This document shows positions 33,662 to 42,083 of a stretch of DNA of 64,000 bases, piece after piece (the stretch's first letter is position 1; every line of letters begins with the position of its first letter). This DNA is from JBCBDX01 sp039822005. GTDB lineage: Bacteria > Pseudomonadota > Alphaproteobacteria > Rhizobiales > Rhizobiaceae. Position numbers and translations under genes: made by a program. The notes under the pieces were generated by a model. The model did not search any database and was not told the origin of the DNA. It saw only the letters and a program-made list of their open reading frames with translations. The stretch lies in NCBI GenBank assembly GCA_039822005.1, contig JBCBMZ010000004.1, positions 186,001 through 250,000 on the forward strand. Direction: 5' to 3'.

Positions 33662-34869
33662 CCCTTCACACTGCCCGCTGTCAGGCCCTTGGTCATAAAG
33701 CGTTCAAGCCCGAGAAACAGCAGCATCACCGGCACCGTCGCGATCACCGAGCCTGCCATCAAATGTTGGCGGGGAATTTCTGAGGAATTGAGCGAAGCGA
33801 TCCCGCGTGTGAGCGTGAATTTTGACGGGTCGTCAAGCAACATGAAGGCGAGCAAAAATTCGTTCCACGCAATCATGAAAACGTAAAGCGATACCGATGC
33901 CAACGCAGGCAAAGAAAGCGGTAGCGTGATCTTCCAGATCACCTGAAGTCGGGTCAGCCCATCCATCAGTCCGGCTTCTTCCACCTCGGCGGGCAGACCG
34001 CGGAAATAGCCCTGCAGCATGTAAAGCGCCACCGGGATCGTTGTGACCGGATAAATCATCAAGATACCGACAATCGTGTTGCGCAAGCCGGTAACGGAAA
34101 AAGCGATGTAAATCGGCAGCGCAAGAACGATCATCGGCACCATGTAGATAAGGAGAATCGACCGCGAGAATGCCTTTTGACCCCTGAAGCGTAACCGCGC
34201 TACCGCATAGGCACCCGGCACGCTGAAAAGGAGCGTCAAAAGTACGGTCAGCACCGAGACGTAAAAAGATGCCCACAGATACCAACCGAAGTTGAAGTCT
34301 GTGATCAATTCGCGATAGCTGCGGAAGAGATCCCAGCCTTTTGACAGATCAAGTGAGAAGTCCAGCGGATTGGCCAGCAGCTCCGCCTGGTTCTTCAGGC
34401 TGGTCATCACCATGACATAAAATGGAATGATCACGATCGCTATGAAGAAGATGTAGCCGACACCGAGCAGGAACCGGATGATAGCTTCTTCAAATTCATA
34501 ACGCGTGAGTGCGCCTTGCGGCAAGTCGCGAACGAAATGCGCCAGCGGCCAACCGGTGCCCAATCCGAAAAGCAACGCGGCGATGACGCGCTGCAACGGC
34601 ACATCGGTCTCAGAAACGAGCGGGCCAAAGCCAACAAACAAAAGCGCACCGCCAACACCAGCTGCGGCCACGGAGACGATCCACCGATCAGGGCGGGCCA
34701 ATCCCAAGAAGCCCAGGCCAACACCAACGGGCAGCGTCCAGAGGAACGATGGCCGATAGGCATCTCCGGTGGCAAAACTCATGGTCACAGCGACGGTCGT
34801 CGCGATCACGAACGTCCAAACAATGGCCAGAAGCGGTGCCGTGACATAACCAAATCTGAGCGCGCTCAT
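33658..34869 (-). CDS. Carbohydrate ABC permease (MalG-like) with extra N-terminal helices
   Basis: A 403-residue permease. The C-terminal 280 residues are an ordinary MalG-type subunit (TM start LGVGYIFFIAIVIIPFYVMV, EAA loop EEAGLMDGLTRLQVIWKITL). Ahead of it lie about 120 extra residues with four predicted helices (near 8-32, 42-58, 63-86, 92-112), which standard members lack. It overlaps the MalF-like stop by four bases and the glycosidase start likewise. Confidence 0.88.
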   Translation of the reverse strand: MSALRFGYVTAPLLAIVWTFVIATTVAVTMSFATGDAYRPSFLWTLPVGVGLGFLGLARPDRWIVSVAAAGVGGALLFVGFGPLVSETDVPLQRVIAALLFGLGTGWPLAHFVRDLPQGALTRYEFEEAIIRFLLGVGYIFFIAIVIIPFYVMVMTSLKNQAELLANPLDFSLDLSKGWDLFRSYRELITDFNFGWYLWASFYVSVLTVLLTLLFSVPGAYAVARLRFRGQKAFSRSILLIYMVPMIVLALPIYIAFSVTGLRNTIVGILMIYPVTTIPVALYMLQGYFRGLPAEVEEAGLMDGLTRLQVIWKITLPLSLPALASVSLYVFMIAWNEFLLAFMLLDDPSKFTLTRGIASLNSSEIPRQHLMAGSVIATVPVMLLFLGLERFMTKGLTAGSVKG

Positions 34870-36107
34870 AGCCCTTCCTCCCGGCTGATAAAGCGAAAGA
34901 AGACAAACGAGAAGATCAACAGGCAGCCGAAAATCACCACAGCCACCGCCGCGCCGGCGCCAATGTTGGAGATCGCGAAGGCCTGCTCGTAAACATTCAC
35001 GGTGAGCGTTCGCGTTCCCGCATTGCCTCCCGTGAGCAGGAAGATGTCGTCAAACTTGTTGAACGTCCAGATGAAGCGCAACAGGAACAAGACGGAGAGA
35101 ATGCCAAAAAGCATGGGCAGGCTCAAATACCAGAACTTCTGGAATGGTGATGCGCCGTCCATGTCAGCCGCTTCGTACATATCATGGTCAATCGACTGCA
35201 TGCGCGCCAGGATGAAAAGGAAGCAAAGCGGGAAGTAACCCCACATGGCAAAAACCGTGACCATGATCAACGCAAAGGGGCGCTGACCGAAGAAGTTGAT
35301 GGGCGAATCAGCGACGCCCATTTGCACCAAAAGGGCGTTGGCCGAACCGGAGAACGGGTCAAACAGAATAATCCACGTAAACGCCACCGCAATGATGGGT
35401 GCAACGTAGGGAAAAAGAAAAAGGCCACGCAAAATGCCCTGTCCGCGAAACTCCCGGTTGAGCAACATGGCGGCGAAGAGGCCGAGCAATATCGCGCCAA
35501 GGGTTCCAAAAAGCGTATAGAATATTGTCACGCCTAAAACGGTGACGAACTCGTCAGCGTTGAAAACGCGCGAGAAGTTTTCAACCGTAAATTCATTGTT
35601 GAAAAGGACGGAATCGCCCGAGCCTGTCACGCGGGGGCTGGAGCCTTCAACAAGCTCTTCAGCCATGTCTGCATCGACGCCGGGGGCGAGGCTCACCGCG
35701 ATCCGCAAACGCTCGTTGAAGCCCGGCTCCAAGGTGCCAAAATCGCAGCGCAAGGATTGACCATCCAAAATGCACGGTTCAGGCAATTCACCAATAATGT
35801 TCACTTCCGGCGGCAAGCTATCGGTAAGCGTGACGCCGGAAACCTCTATATCCTGACTGGAGTTTCGAAGGCGATACTCGATGCGCACCTCGTCTCCGGA
35901 CCCGCGCAACGCTTCACGCAAAATCGGCGCCACGGGACGCAGATCAGCCAGCCCGATCGGTTTGACGCTAATCCAAAAGATCGCAATCAGCGGCAGGATC
36001 ACAACCAGTGAAACAATGGTTATGGTCGGGAGCAGTAGCGACCACGCAAGGCGCGCTTCGCGCCGTTGCAGCGGGCCGATCCCATGGGGAGGCGTAGTAG
36101 CTGTCAT
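34866..36107 (-). CDS. Carbohydrate ABC permease (MalF-like) with DUF11-like loop domain
   Basis: A 413-residue permease. After the first membrane helix (about residues 23-48) a periplasmic insert of about 130 residues follows. Residues 73-145 read VRIEYRLRNSS, VTLTDSLPPEVN, a cysteine pair (112 and 121), DFGTLEPG and LRIAVSL, the pattern of a DUF11 immunoglobulin-like repeat, at about 35673-35891. E. coli MalF has an Ig-like P2 loop at the same place that touches the binding protein, but not of this sequence type. The remaining helices and the EAA loop (EAADMDGASPFQKFWYLSLP) are normal. ATG at 36107 has GAAGG upstream. Confidence 0.88.
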   Translation of the reverse strand: MTATTPPHGIGPLQRREARLAWSLLLPTITIVSLVVILPLIAIFWISVKPIGLADLRPVAPILREALRGSGDEVRIEYRLRNSSQDIEVSGVTLTDSLPPEVNIIGELPEPCILDGQSLRCDFGTLEPGFNERLRIAVSLAPGVDADMAEELVEGSSPRVTGSGDSVLFNNEFTVENFSRVFNADEFVTVLGVTIFYTLFGTLGAILLGLFAAMLLNREFRGQGILRGLFLFPYVAPIIAVAFTWIILFDPFSGSANALLVQMGVADSPINFFGQRPFALIMVTVFAMWGYFPLCFLFILARMQSIDHDMYEAADMDGASPFQKFWYLSLPMLFGILSVLFLLRFIWTFNKFDDIFLLTGGNAGTRTLTVNVYEQAFAISNIGAGAAVAVVIFGCLLIFSFVFFRFISREEGL

Positions 36108-36178
36108 TGGATATGCCTTCGGCAAACAAAGGTAAGGTGGCCCGGGCTCAAAGCCCGGAACACAATTTCAACCCGCGT

Positions 36179-37531
36179 TTATTCGATGGCACCCAGCTGT
36201 TCGTTCAGGGCCGTAACCGCAGCGCTGGCATCAATGTCGCCATCGATGAACTGGCGCACCACGCGGTTGACCACTTGAGCGTTGATCATCTTGGAAGCGA
36301 GACTCAACTGTCCTTCCGCAACGCCCCAGCGTTGGGCCACATCCAGACCGCCGACGATCTCATCGATCATCTCTTGCGCATAAAGGTCACCAAGCGGCGC
36401 TTTGCGATCCACGCCAACCGGCAATTGCGCCCAGGCTTCGGAGAACTTGGCAGGCTCATCAGCTGTGCCACGGCGAACAGGGAACTTACCCTCTGGCGCA
36501 ATGGAAAGCGTTTGGGTGTAGCCTTCATCCATGGAGAACTTCACAAACTCCATGGCAGCGTCCGTGTCCGCATCATTGGTGATACCGAAGTAACGCACAT
36601 CGCCCCAAGCAGCACCATCAGGGTTCGATGGGCCGGAGAAAGTTGTCACGATACCGGTTTTTGACGCCAGCTCGCTGGAGGTCGGGTCATCATTGATGGT
36701 TGGTGGCGCGCTATCGCGAAGGCCGGCCAGCTCATCAAGGATGAAGGGCGACCAGATGATCATCGCCGCTTGACCGGCAAAATAAAGCTCGCGCGACTGC
36801 TGCCAGAAAAGTTCACCGGGAGGTGAAGCTTCGGCAATGGCCTTGTAGAACTCCAAAACTTCCGTGGTCTTGGCCTCATCGAGTGGCGCAAAACCGTCCG
36901 CACCAACCGGTGACACGCCATTGGCAAGGAACACATGCTCCAAAACCTGGCTCATGAAGTTTTCGTCGACTTTGGTGGCGGCAACAAAGCCGTACATGTC
37001 CGGCGGGCTGTGCAGCGCTTCAATGGCTGCCACCACATTGGCATAGGAGGTCGGTGGTTCCAGACCCGCTTCCGCAAACTTGTCGGCGCGGTAAACAATC
37101 ATCTGTGTCCAGCCATCAACAGGAACCGACGCAACGCCGCCATCAACGGCGGCCATCGCAATGGCACCCGGCGCAAACGTACCATTGCCAAGTTCCGCTA
37201 CAACCTCGGTGGCAGCTTCTGTATCCAGGATGCCAGCTTCCGCCCAAGGCAGGGCATATTGCAGCGTGTGATAGATGACATCGGGCAAGTCACCGGCTGC
37301 GAAGGCAGCTGTCGCGCGCGTGCCCAAATCGCTTTCGGTCACCGGGATCACCTCAACGGCGGTACCAGTGGCAGCTTCAAACTGAGCAGCCATTTCCTCT
37401 TGCTTGGCCAAACGCTCAGGTTGTTCTTCCGTCGTCCAGAAGCGAATTGTATCAGCGTGCACCAGACTAGTTGTCAGGGCAAACGCCATAGCGGCACCGG
37501 CAAGAACGCCGGTCTTTATCATGGATTTCAT
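36179..37531 (-). CDS. Carbohydrate ABC transporter substrate-binding protein
   Basis: A 450-residue family 1 extracellular solute-binding protein; signal peptide about residues 1-27, cleavage near VHA-DT. DTIRFWTTEEQPERLAKQ, the typical lobe segments (LPDVIYHTLQYALPWAEAG, VPVDGWTQMIVYRADKF) and FFGITNDADTDAA-like C-lobe are those of sugar-binding members. GGGAGG precedes the ATG at 37531. First gene of the transport operon; it faces the eight-gene operon across an AT-rich gap. Confidence 0.9.
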   Translation of the reverse strand: MKSMIKTGVLAGAAMAFALTTSLVHADTIRFWTTEEQPERLAKQEEMAAQFEAATGTAVEVIPVTESDLGTRATAAFAAGDLPDVIYHTLQYALPWAEAGILDTEAATEVVAELGNGTFAPGAIAMAAVDGGVASVPVDGWTQMIVYRADKFAEAGLEPPTSYANVVAAIEALHSPPDMYGFVAATKVDENFMSQVLEHVFLANGVSPVGADGFAPLDEAKTTEVLEFYKAIAEASPPGELFWQQSRELYFAGQAAMIIWSPFILDELAGLRDSAPPTINDDPTSSELASKTGIVTTFSGPSNPDGAAWGDVRYFGITNDADTDAAMEFVKFSMDEGYTQTLSIAPEGKFPVRRGTADEPAKFSEAWAQLPVGVDRKAPLGDLYAQEMIDEIVGGLDVAQRWGVAEGQLSLASKMINAQVVNRVVRQFIDGDIDASAAVTALNEQLGAIE

Positions 37532-37924
37532 CACAGTTCCTCCCAAAGTGATGTCTAACCGTACGATGCGCTTGGCAGAAAATGCAACACCAGTTCACGA
37601 CCACCTAAAATCTGGGCTGTTGGATGAGCAATTTCTTTGCGGTATCACGCCGCAAATGGGTTCGTTTTGGAAATTGGTGACCCCAAATAAGTGGTTGCAA
37701 GCATAAAAATCCACACACAATAAATATAAAGAGTTATTTTTCCAAATTTTGATGAATTTATATTTCAATAATAGATATCAATATAATTATTATAATTTAA
37801 TAAATTATAATTTCAAATTCACAAAAGTGACAACTAACTTGTTGAAAGTATAATCGACTGATCGAACTAATGGCGAATGAGAGAGCGCTGGGCTCTTTTG
37901 GCCATCCTTTTGGGAGTTTGGATT
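37532..37924. promoter_or_regulatory. AT-rich divergent promoter region
   Basis: No gene in 393 bases. From about 37690 to 37850 the sequence is nearly all A and T (for example TTATAATTTAATAAATTATAA), in strong contrast to its surroundings. It separates the sugar-transport operon from the eight-gene operon and probably holds both promoters; such a tract would be a natural target for H-NS-like (MucR/Ros-type) silencers, which is inference. Confidence 0.5.
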
Positions 37925-39361
37925 GTGTATGATTGCCTTGTTGTGGGGGCCGGTCCAGCCGGCCTCTTTTTTGCAGATGAATATCTAAAGGGCGATAACG
38001 ATAAATCGATCGGGGTCATCGACGCCGGTGTTTCGCTACGCAAGCGGGCCTGCCCGCTCGTTGATCACGGCGATTGCAGCCAATGTAAAGTATGCCTTGC
38101 CGTCTATGGTTCCGGCGGGGCGGGCATGTATTCCGACGGCAAGCTTTCCAGCTTTCCCGCTGGCAGCGGCTTGGAAACGCATTTTGGGAATGCACAAACC
38201 GTCATCGAGTTGAACAACCACGTGCTCGACGCGGTTGAGAGCCGGGTTGGAGATTTCGGCACCAAACGGTCTCGCGGTGAACATTCCAATGCCTCCCAAT
38301 TGGCCGATAAAACGAAAGCGTTGGGCTCCGAGTTAAAGGGCTATGACGTCGTTCATCTGGGCACCGAAGGAATTCAGGAATTCTGTGCTGTTTTCGAAGG
38401 TGAGCTTGAAACACGGGGCGTAGAGTTCCTTTGGCGCACCCGCCTGGAAGCGATCATGCGGACCGCCGATGGTTATGAGTTACACTGCAGCCACCCAAAA
38501 CTTGGGATATTGGTCTATCGCGCACGCATGGTCATCATGGCGACGGGCAAAGCGTCGGGCACCAAAATTCGCAAACACTTCTCCAACGCGGGTGTCGCAT
38601 ATTTTGAGAACAAAATTGAGATGGGCGTCAGAGTTGAAGTTGAGCGCAGTGCGATTGACCCGCTCTCGAGCTGCCATCTGGATGCAAAGCTAAAATTCAA
38701 AGGTTCCCACGACGCGGAAATCCGGACATTTTGCGTGTGCAATGGCGGGTACCTTGTCAGCTGCTACTATGATGATTTTCTGCCCAATGACCGGATTTGT
38801 ACCATCAGCGGGTTCTCCTTTCGCAACCGTAGCTCGAACAATTCCAACTTCGGGCTCCTGGTGCGCAAAAAGTTCCCTTCCGGCGTTGATGCCATGAACC
38901 TGCAGCTGAATTTTATTGAAAACATCAACCGGGTCTCCGGCCATGGCGGAACGGTCGTTCAACGGTATGCAGATTTTGTGCAGGGCGTCGTGACACCGCC
39001 CGAGGCGTTGGCAAACAATTCAATAGTATCAACCCTGCCTTCTTCCATCCCGGTTGACTTGGGCTGGCTCTTGCCGGGCTATGTCGTGGCCAATGTCAAA
39101 AAAGGCATGGAGCAACTGGGCCAAATCAGCCCGGCGGTAACAGCAGATGACACCTTGCTTCACGCGCCGGTTTGGGAGTTGGTTCACGACCGCCCGGTCA
39201 TAAACCGAAACTTTGAAAGTACCGCTCCCGGGCTCTTCATCCTTGGTGACGCAACCGGCATTGCCCGCGGGATCGTTCAAGCGGCCTCCACCGGTGTTTG
39301 GGCCGGTCGGATGGCTGCCGAGACCGATATGACCACAACAACGCAACCGGCGGTGGCATGA
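37925..39361 (+). CDS. FAD-dependent dehydrogenase (COG2509-like)
   Basis: A 478-residue flavoprotein. The GTG start at 37925 has GGGAG eight bases upstream and leads straight into the FAD site YDCLVVGAGPAGLFFADEYL. A cysteine-rich stretch (CPLVDHGDCSQCKVC) precedes GSGGAGMYSDGKLSS, the signature of the uncharacterised COG2509 dehydrogenases, and the C-terminal FAD contact is LFILGDATGIARGIVQAA. The six clustered cysteines and histidine could bind metal or a cluster. First gene of the eight-gene operon; ATGA overlap with the next. Confidence 0.85.
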   Translation: MYDCLVVGAGPAGLFFADEYLKGDNDKSIGVIDAGVSLRKRACPLVDHGDCSQCKVCLAVYGSGGAGMYSDGKLSSFPAGSGLETHFGNAQTVIELNNHVLDAVESRVGDFGTKRSRGEHSNASQLADKTKALGSELKGYDVVHLGTEGIQEFCAVFEGELETRGVEFLWRTRLEAIMRTADGYELHCSHPKLGILVYRARMVIMATGKASGTKIRKHFSNAGVAYFENKIEMGVRVEVERSAIDPLSSCHLDAKLKFKGSHDAEIRTFCVCNGGYLVSCYYDDFLPNDRICTISGFSFRNRSSNNSNFGLLVRKKFPSGVDAMNLQLNFIENINRVSGHGGTVVQRYADFVQGVVTPPEALANNSIVSTLPSSIPVDLGWLLPGYVVANVKKGMEQLGQISPAVTADDTLLHAPVWELVHDRPVINRNFESTAPGLFILGDATGIARGIVQAASTGVWAGRMAAETDMTTTTQPAVA

Positions 39362-40503
39362 GGCAAGGCACGCTTCCAATCTTTGCGCTCGTCGCGCTTT
39401 ATCTCGCCGGTGTCGGCGCGGCGGCGCAAATCGCCAAGATCATCCCGGTCTTTGGCTATCTGACAGATGATATCGGGATCACGTTGCCCCAGGCAACTTT
39501 GGTCATGTCCGCAATCGGCTTTGCAGCCGTGCTGTTGGGTTCGATGGCGGGTCGCGCCGTCGTCGATTTGGGTCTTTGGCGGGTGATGTGTCTGGCATGT
39601 GCACTTGCCATTGGTGCGGGCCTTGTACTGCCGCTAGCCGGTTCCATGACCACGTTGCTCAGCCTGCGGGTGATCGAGGGGCTAAGCCATATCGCGATCG
39701 TCGCTGCGGCACCGACACTTATGATGGCGCTTGTGCCGAAGTCACGGGCCCCACTCATCATGGGCGTTTGGGCGACGTTCTTCGGCGTTGCGTTTGGCGC
39801 TTCCCAGGCCTTCGCTTTGACAGGATTGGCGGATACCGCACCAGCCGCTTTTCTCAGGTGGCACGTAATTTTGTTTTTACCGGCTGTTTTTGTGGCCGTT
39901 CACTATTGGCGAGCGCATCGTTTGCCCGCGCCACGCATTGCTGCGTGGCCGCTACTGCCAACCGAGCTGTCGCGCGAACAGCTTTTGGTATCGGGCGTTT
40001 TCATGCTTCACGCGGGCCTCTTCACCAGCATGCTCGCGTTTGCCCAAACGCGGATAGGCGGTGACGCTGGCGCCGCTCTCGCGCCTATTTTGCCGTTATT
40101 GAGCCTTGCTGCTGCATTTTTGGGTGCGCCGGTTTTGCTGCACGCAGGCGCTTTGACGATATTTGTTTTTGGGACCGCTTTTGTCTCCGTTTGCCTGACG
40201 CTTGCATGGTTTCACAACCCGTTACTTGGCTACATGGGCGCATTTCTGGGCGTCGGCTGGATGCAAGTGGGTGTTTTTGCCTTCATCGGCGAATTGGCAA
40301 AGACGCAAGAAGAAGGCTCAGCCACCAACGGTGCCTACACCCAGCTGGGCAATGCGGGCAATATCGCAATCCCTTATGTGGTGTCGGCCACCCTCACCGG
40401 TTGGCTGGGCGGGCAGGTCGAACTCATGCTTCTCCTTGTCGTGGCGGGATTGCTTTCACTGATTTTAATGCCGGCATTGCAGGTGCAACGCCATGAAGTA
40501 TAA
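39358..40503 (+). CDS. MFS transporter, first of two in the operon
   Basis: A 381-residue major-facilitator protein with about twelve helices. The loop between helices two and three is GRAVVDLGLWRVM, a weakened form of the MFS motif A. It most resembles drug or metabolite exporters of the CynX/NimT-like or MFS_1 group. The ATG overlaps the FAD-dehydrogenase stop by four bases and the next gene begins 11 bases before its stop. Confidence 0.88.
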   Translation: MRQGTLPIFALVALYLAGVGAAAQIAKIIPVFGYLTDDIGITLPQATLVMSAIGFAAVLLGSMAGRAVVDLGLWRVMCLACALAIGAGLVLPLAGSMTTLLSLRVIEGLSHIAIVAAAPTLMMALVPKSRAPLIMGVWATFFGVAFGASQAFALTGLADTAPAAFLRWHVILFLPAVFVAVHYWRAHRLPAPRIAAWPLLPTELSREQLLVSGVFMLHAGLFTSMLAFAQTRIGGDAGAALAPILPLLSLAAAFLGAPVLLHAGALTIFVFGTAFVSVCLTLAWFHNPLLGYMGAFLGVGWMQVGVFAFIGELAKTQEEGSATNGAYTQLGNAGNIAIPYVVSATLTGWLGGQVELMLLLVVAGLLSLILMPALQVQRHEV

Positions 40504-41146
40504 ACTGGTTTGCTTCGATTTTGACCATACCCTCACCCGTGAACTCAGCGCTGCGGAACACGCTTCTTCGTTTCTTGGTTGCCAGGAAGACATGGCGTGC
40601 GCTGAGCAAGAGTTCCGGTCAGGCAAATTGACAACGCAACAATTCACCGATCGCTTTGCGGGTGTGTTTTCTGGCCACACAACGGGCGATGTCGCCGCTC
40701 ACATGCACCATATTCCACTTGTCTCGGAAATCGCCGAAATCGTGACGTGGATAAAAAGCCAAGGCGCGCGCGTTGTCATCAACACCGTTGGCTTCCGGGA
40801 TTTGATCGTCCCGCTGGGTGCTCAATTCGGTTTTGAGGCCGTTTCAGGCGTACGCCTTTGCACCCGGGACGGACGCTTTGACGGCGGTGTTGAAGCCTAT
40901 TTCAAACTTGAAGACAAAATTGCTTTCGCCTCACACGAAGCATCCAACGTAGGTGGCTCGCTGTCGGAAGTCATTGCCATCGGTGACGGACTTTCAGATG
41001 TGCCACTTTTTCAAAGTGTGGGCCGGTCAATCGCCTTCAACGCATCACCTGATGTCAACGCAATGGCAGATGCCTCGGCAGCGGGCGGATCCTGCAATGC
41101 TCTCATGCCAGCGTTGCAATCATTCTTCAGCGAGGGCGTAAGATGA
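40493..41146 (+). CDS. HAD family phosphatase (SerB-like)
   Basis: A 217-residue haloacid-dehalogenase hydrolase. Motif I is CFDFDHTLT with the nucleophile and acid aspartates, motif II a threonine in VVINTVGF, the lysine is in LEDKIAF and motif IV is IAIGDGLSDVPLF. A cap insert of about 60 residues follows motif I, as in phosphoserine phosphatase-like enzymes. In this operon it may remove phosphate from a pathway intermediate such as a nucleotide. Four-base overlap with the next gene. Confidence 0.88.
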   Translation: MKYKLVCFDFDHTLTRELSAAEHASSFLGCQEDMACAEQEFRSGKLTTQQFTDRFAGVFSGHTTGDVAAHMHHIPLVSEIAEIVTWIKSQGARVVINTVGFRDLIVPLGAQFGFEAVSGVRLCTRDGRFDGGVEAYFKLEDKIAFASHEASNVGGSLSEVIAIGDGLSDVPLFQSVGRSIAFNASPDVNAMADASAAGGSCNALMPALQSFFSEGVR

Positions 41147-41454
41147 GTGAACGAGAAACATCAGCATCAATTGCACAATGGGCCGAGCGTGCGTTCGGGC
41201 CGGCTTCTGACCTGACCGCATTGGTCACGCGCGCAGAGCAGGAATTGGCCGAACTGAACGCGGCGATCTTGTCAGGTTCGTCTGCCGACAGCATCGAAGC
41301 GGAAGCGGCCGATGTTACGATCTTGCTCCACCGGATCGTCGTTCTGGGTGCCGACGGTGAACTGAGCGATGCGGTCGATGCAAAAATGGCCATCAACCGG
41401 TCGCGCAAATGGCAGCCTGCCGGCAACGGCACTGGCAAGCATATCGTTGGGTAA
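41143..41454 (+). CDS. MazG-like nucleotide pyrophosphohydrolase (DUF550 type)
   Basis: A 103-residue all-alpha protein. WAERAFGPASDLTALV, TRAEQELAELNAAI and EAEAADVTILLHRIV supply the EExxE...ExxD acidic metal pattern of the MazG/dUTPase superfamily, and KMAINRSRKW and GTGKHI close the domain. Relatives split (d)NTPs into monophosphate and pyrophosphate. Together with a phosphoribosyltransferase gene directly downstream this suggests nucleotide handling in the pathway. Confidence 0.82.
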   Translation: MSERETSASIAQWAERAFGPASDLTALVTRAEQELAELNAAILSGSSADSIEAEAADVTILLHRIVVLGADGELSDAVDAKMAINRSRKWQPAGNGTGKHIVG

Positions 41455-41457
41455 AAA

Positions 41458-42027
41458 ATGGCAGGGGCAACAATGCTGACAATTGATGAAGATCACACGG
41501 TGGGCAGCGTGCTGTTTTCGCAAGAAAACATTCGATTGCGCATTGAAGACATGGCCAAAGAAATCGATGAGGCATTCAAAGGAGTTGATCAAGTTCTCGC
41601 CATCGGCGTGCTCAAAGGCGCCGCTTTTTTCACCGCCGATCTGGCCAGAATGCTCAAGACGCCAACGCTGGTCAGCTACACCACCATTAGCAGCTACGGA
41701 TGGAACGCACTGCAATCAGACGGCCCGCAGCTTCAGCACGATTCCGACATCCCTGTTCAAGGAAGACACGTGCTGATCGTCGAAGACATCATCGACAGCG
41801 GGAGAACCATGTCGATGCTCAAACAAAGACTTTTGGCGAACGGCGCTTTGTCTGTGCGCATCGCCATCCTTCTGGATTTGCTTCACCGCGCCGAAGATCG
41901 CGCCGTTACCCCTGACTTTGTTGGCTTCAAGAGCCGTGCGACTTGGGTATGCGGCTACGGCATTGATTACAAGGAACACTACCGCAATCTTCCCGACATT
42001 CGTCAAATTGAAAACCCGTCGGCCTGA
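41458..42027 (+). CDS. Phosphoribosyltransferase (hypoxanthine PRTase-like)
   Basis: A 189-residue type I PRTase. The PRPP-binding motif is HVLIVEDIIDSGRTM, the pyrophosphate loop lies in LAIGVLKGAAFF, and the flexible-loop region is SYTTISSYG; KSRATWVCGYGIDYKEHYRNLP is the hypoxanthine-PRTase-like C-terminus. It would link a base to ribose-5-phosphate or release it. ATG at 41458 is three bases after the MazG-like stop; an ATG at 41473 with AGGGG upstream is an alternative. Not the housekeeping hpt, to judge from its context. Confidence 0.88.
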   Translation: MAGATMLTIDEDHTVGSVLFSQENIRLRIEDMAKEIDEAFKGVDQVLAIGVLKGAAFFTADLARMLKTPTLVSYTTISSYGWNALQSDGPQLQHDSDIPVQGRHVLIVEDIIDSGRTMSMLKQRLLANGALSVRIAILLDLLHRAEDRAVTPDFVGFKSRATWVCGYGIDYKEHYRNLPDIRQIENPSA

Positions 42028-42083
42028 ACGGGACAGACCGGTTTACTCTCGGTGACCGAAAAAGAAAAAACGGAGTAACGACC

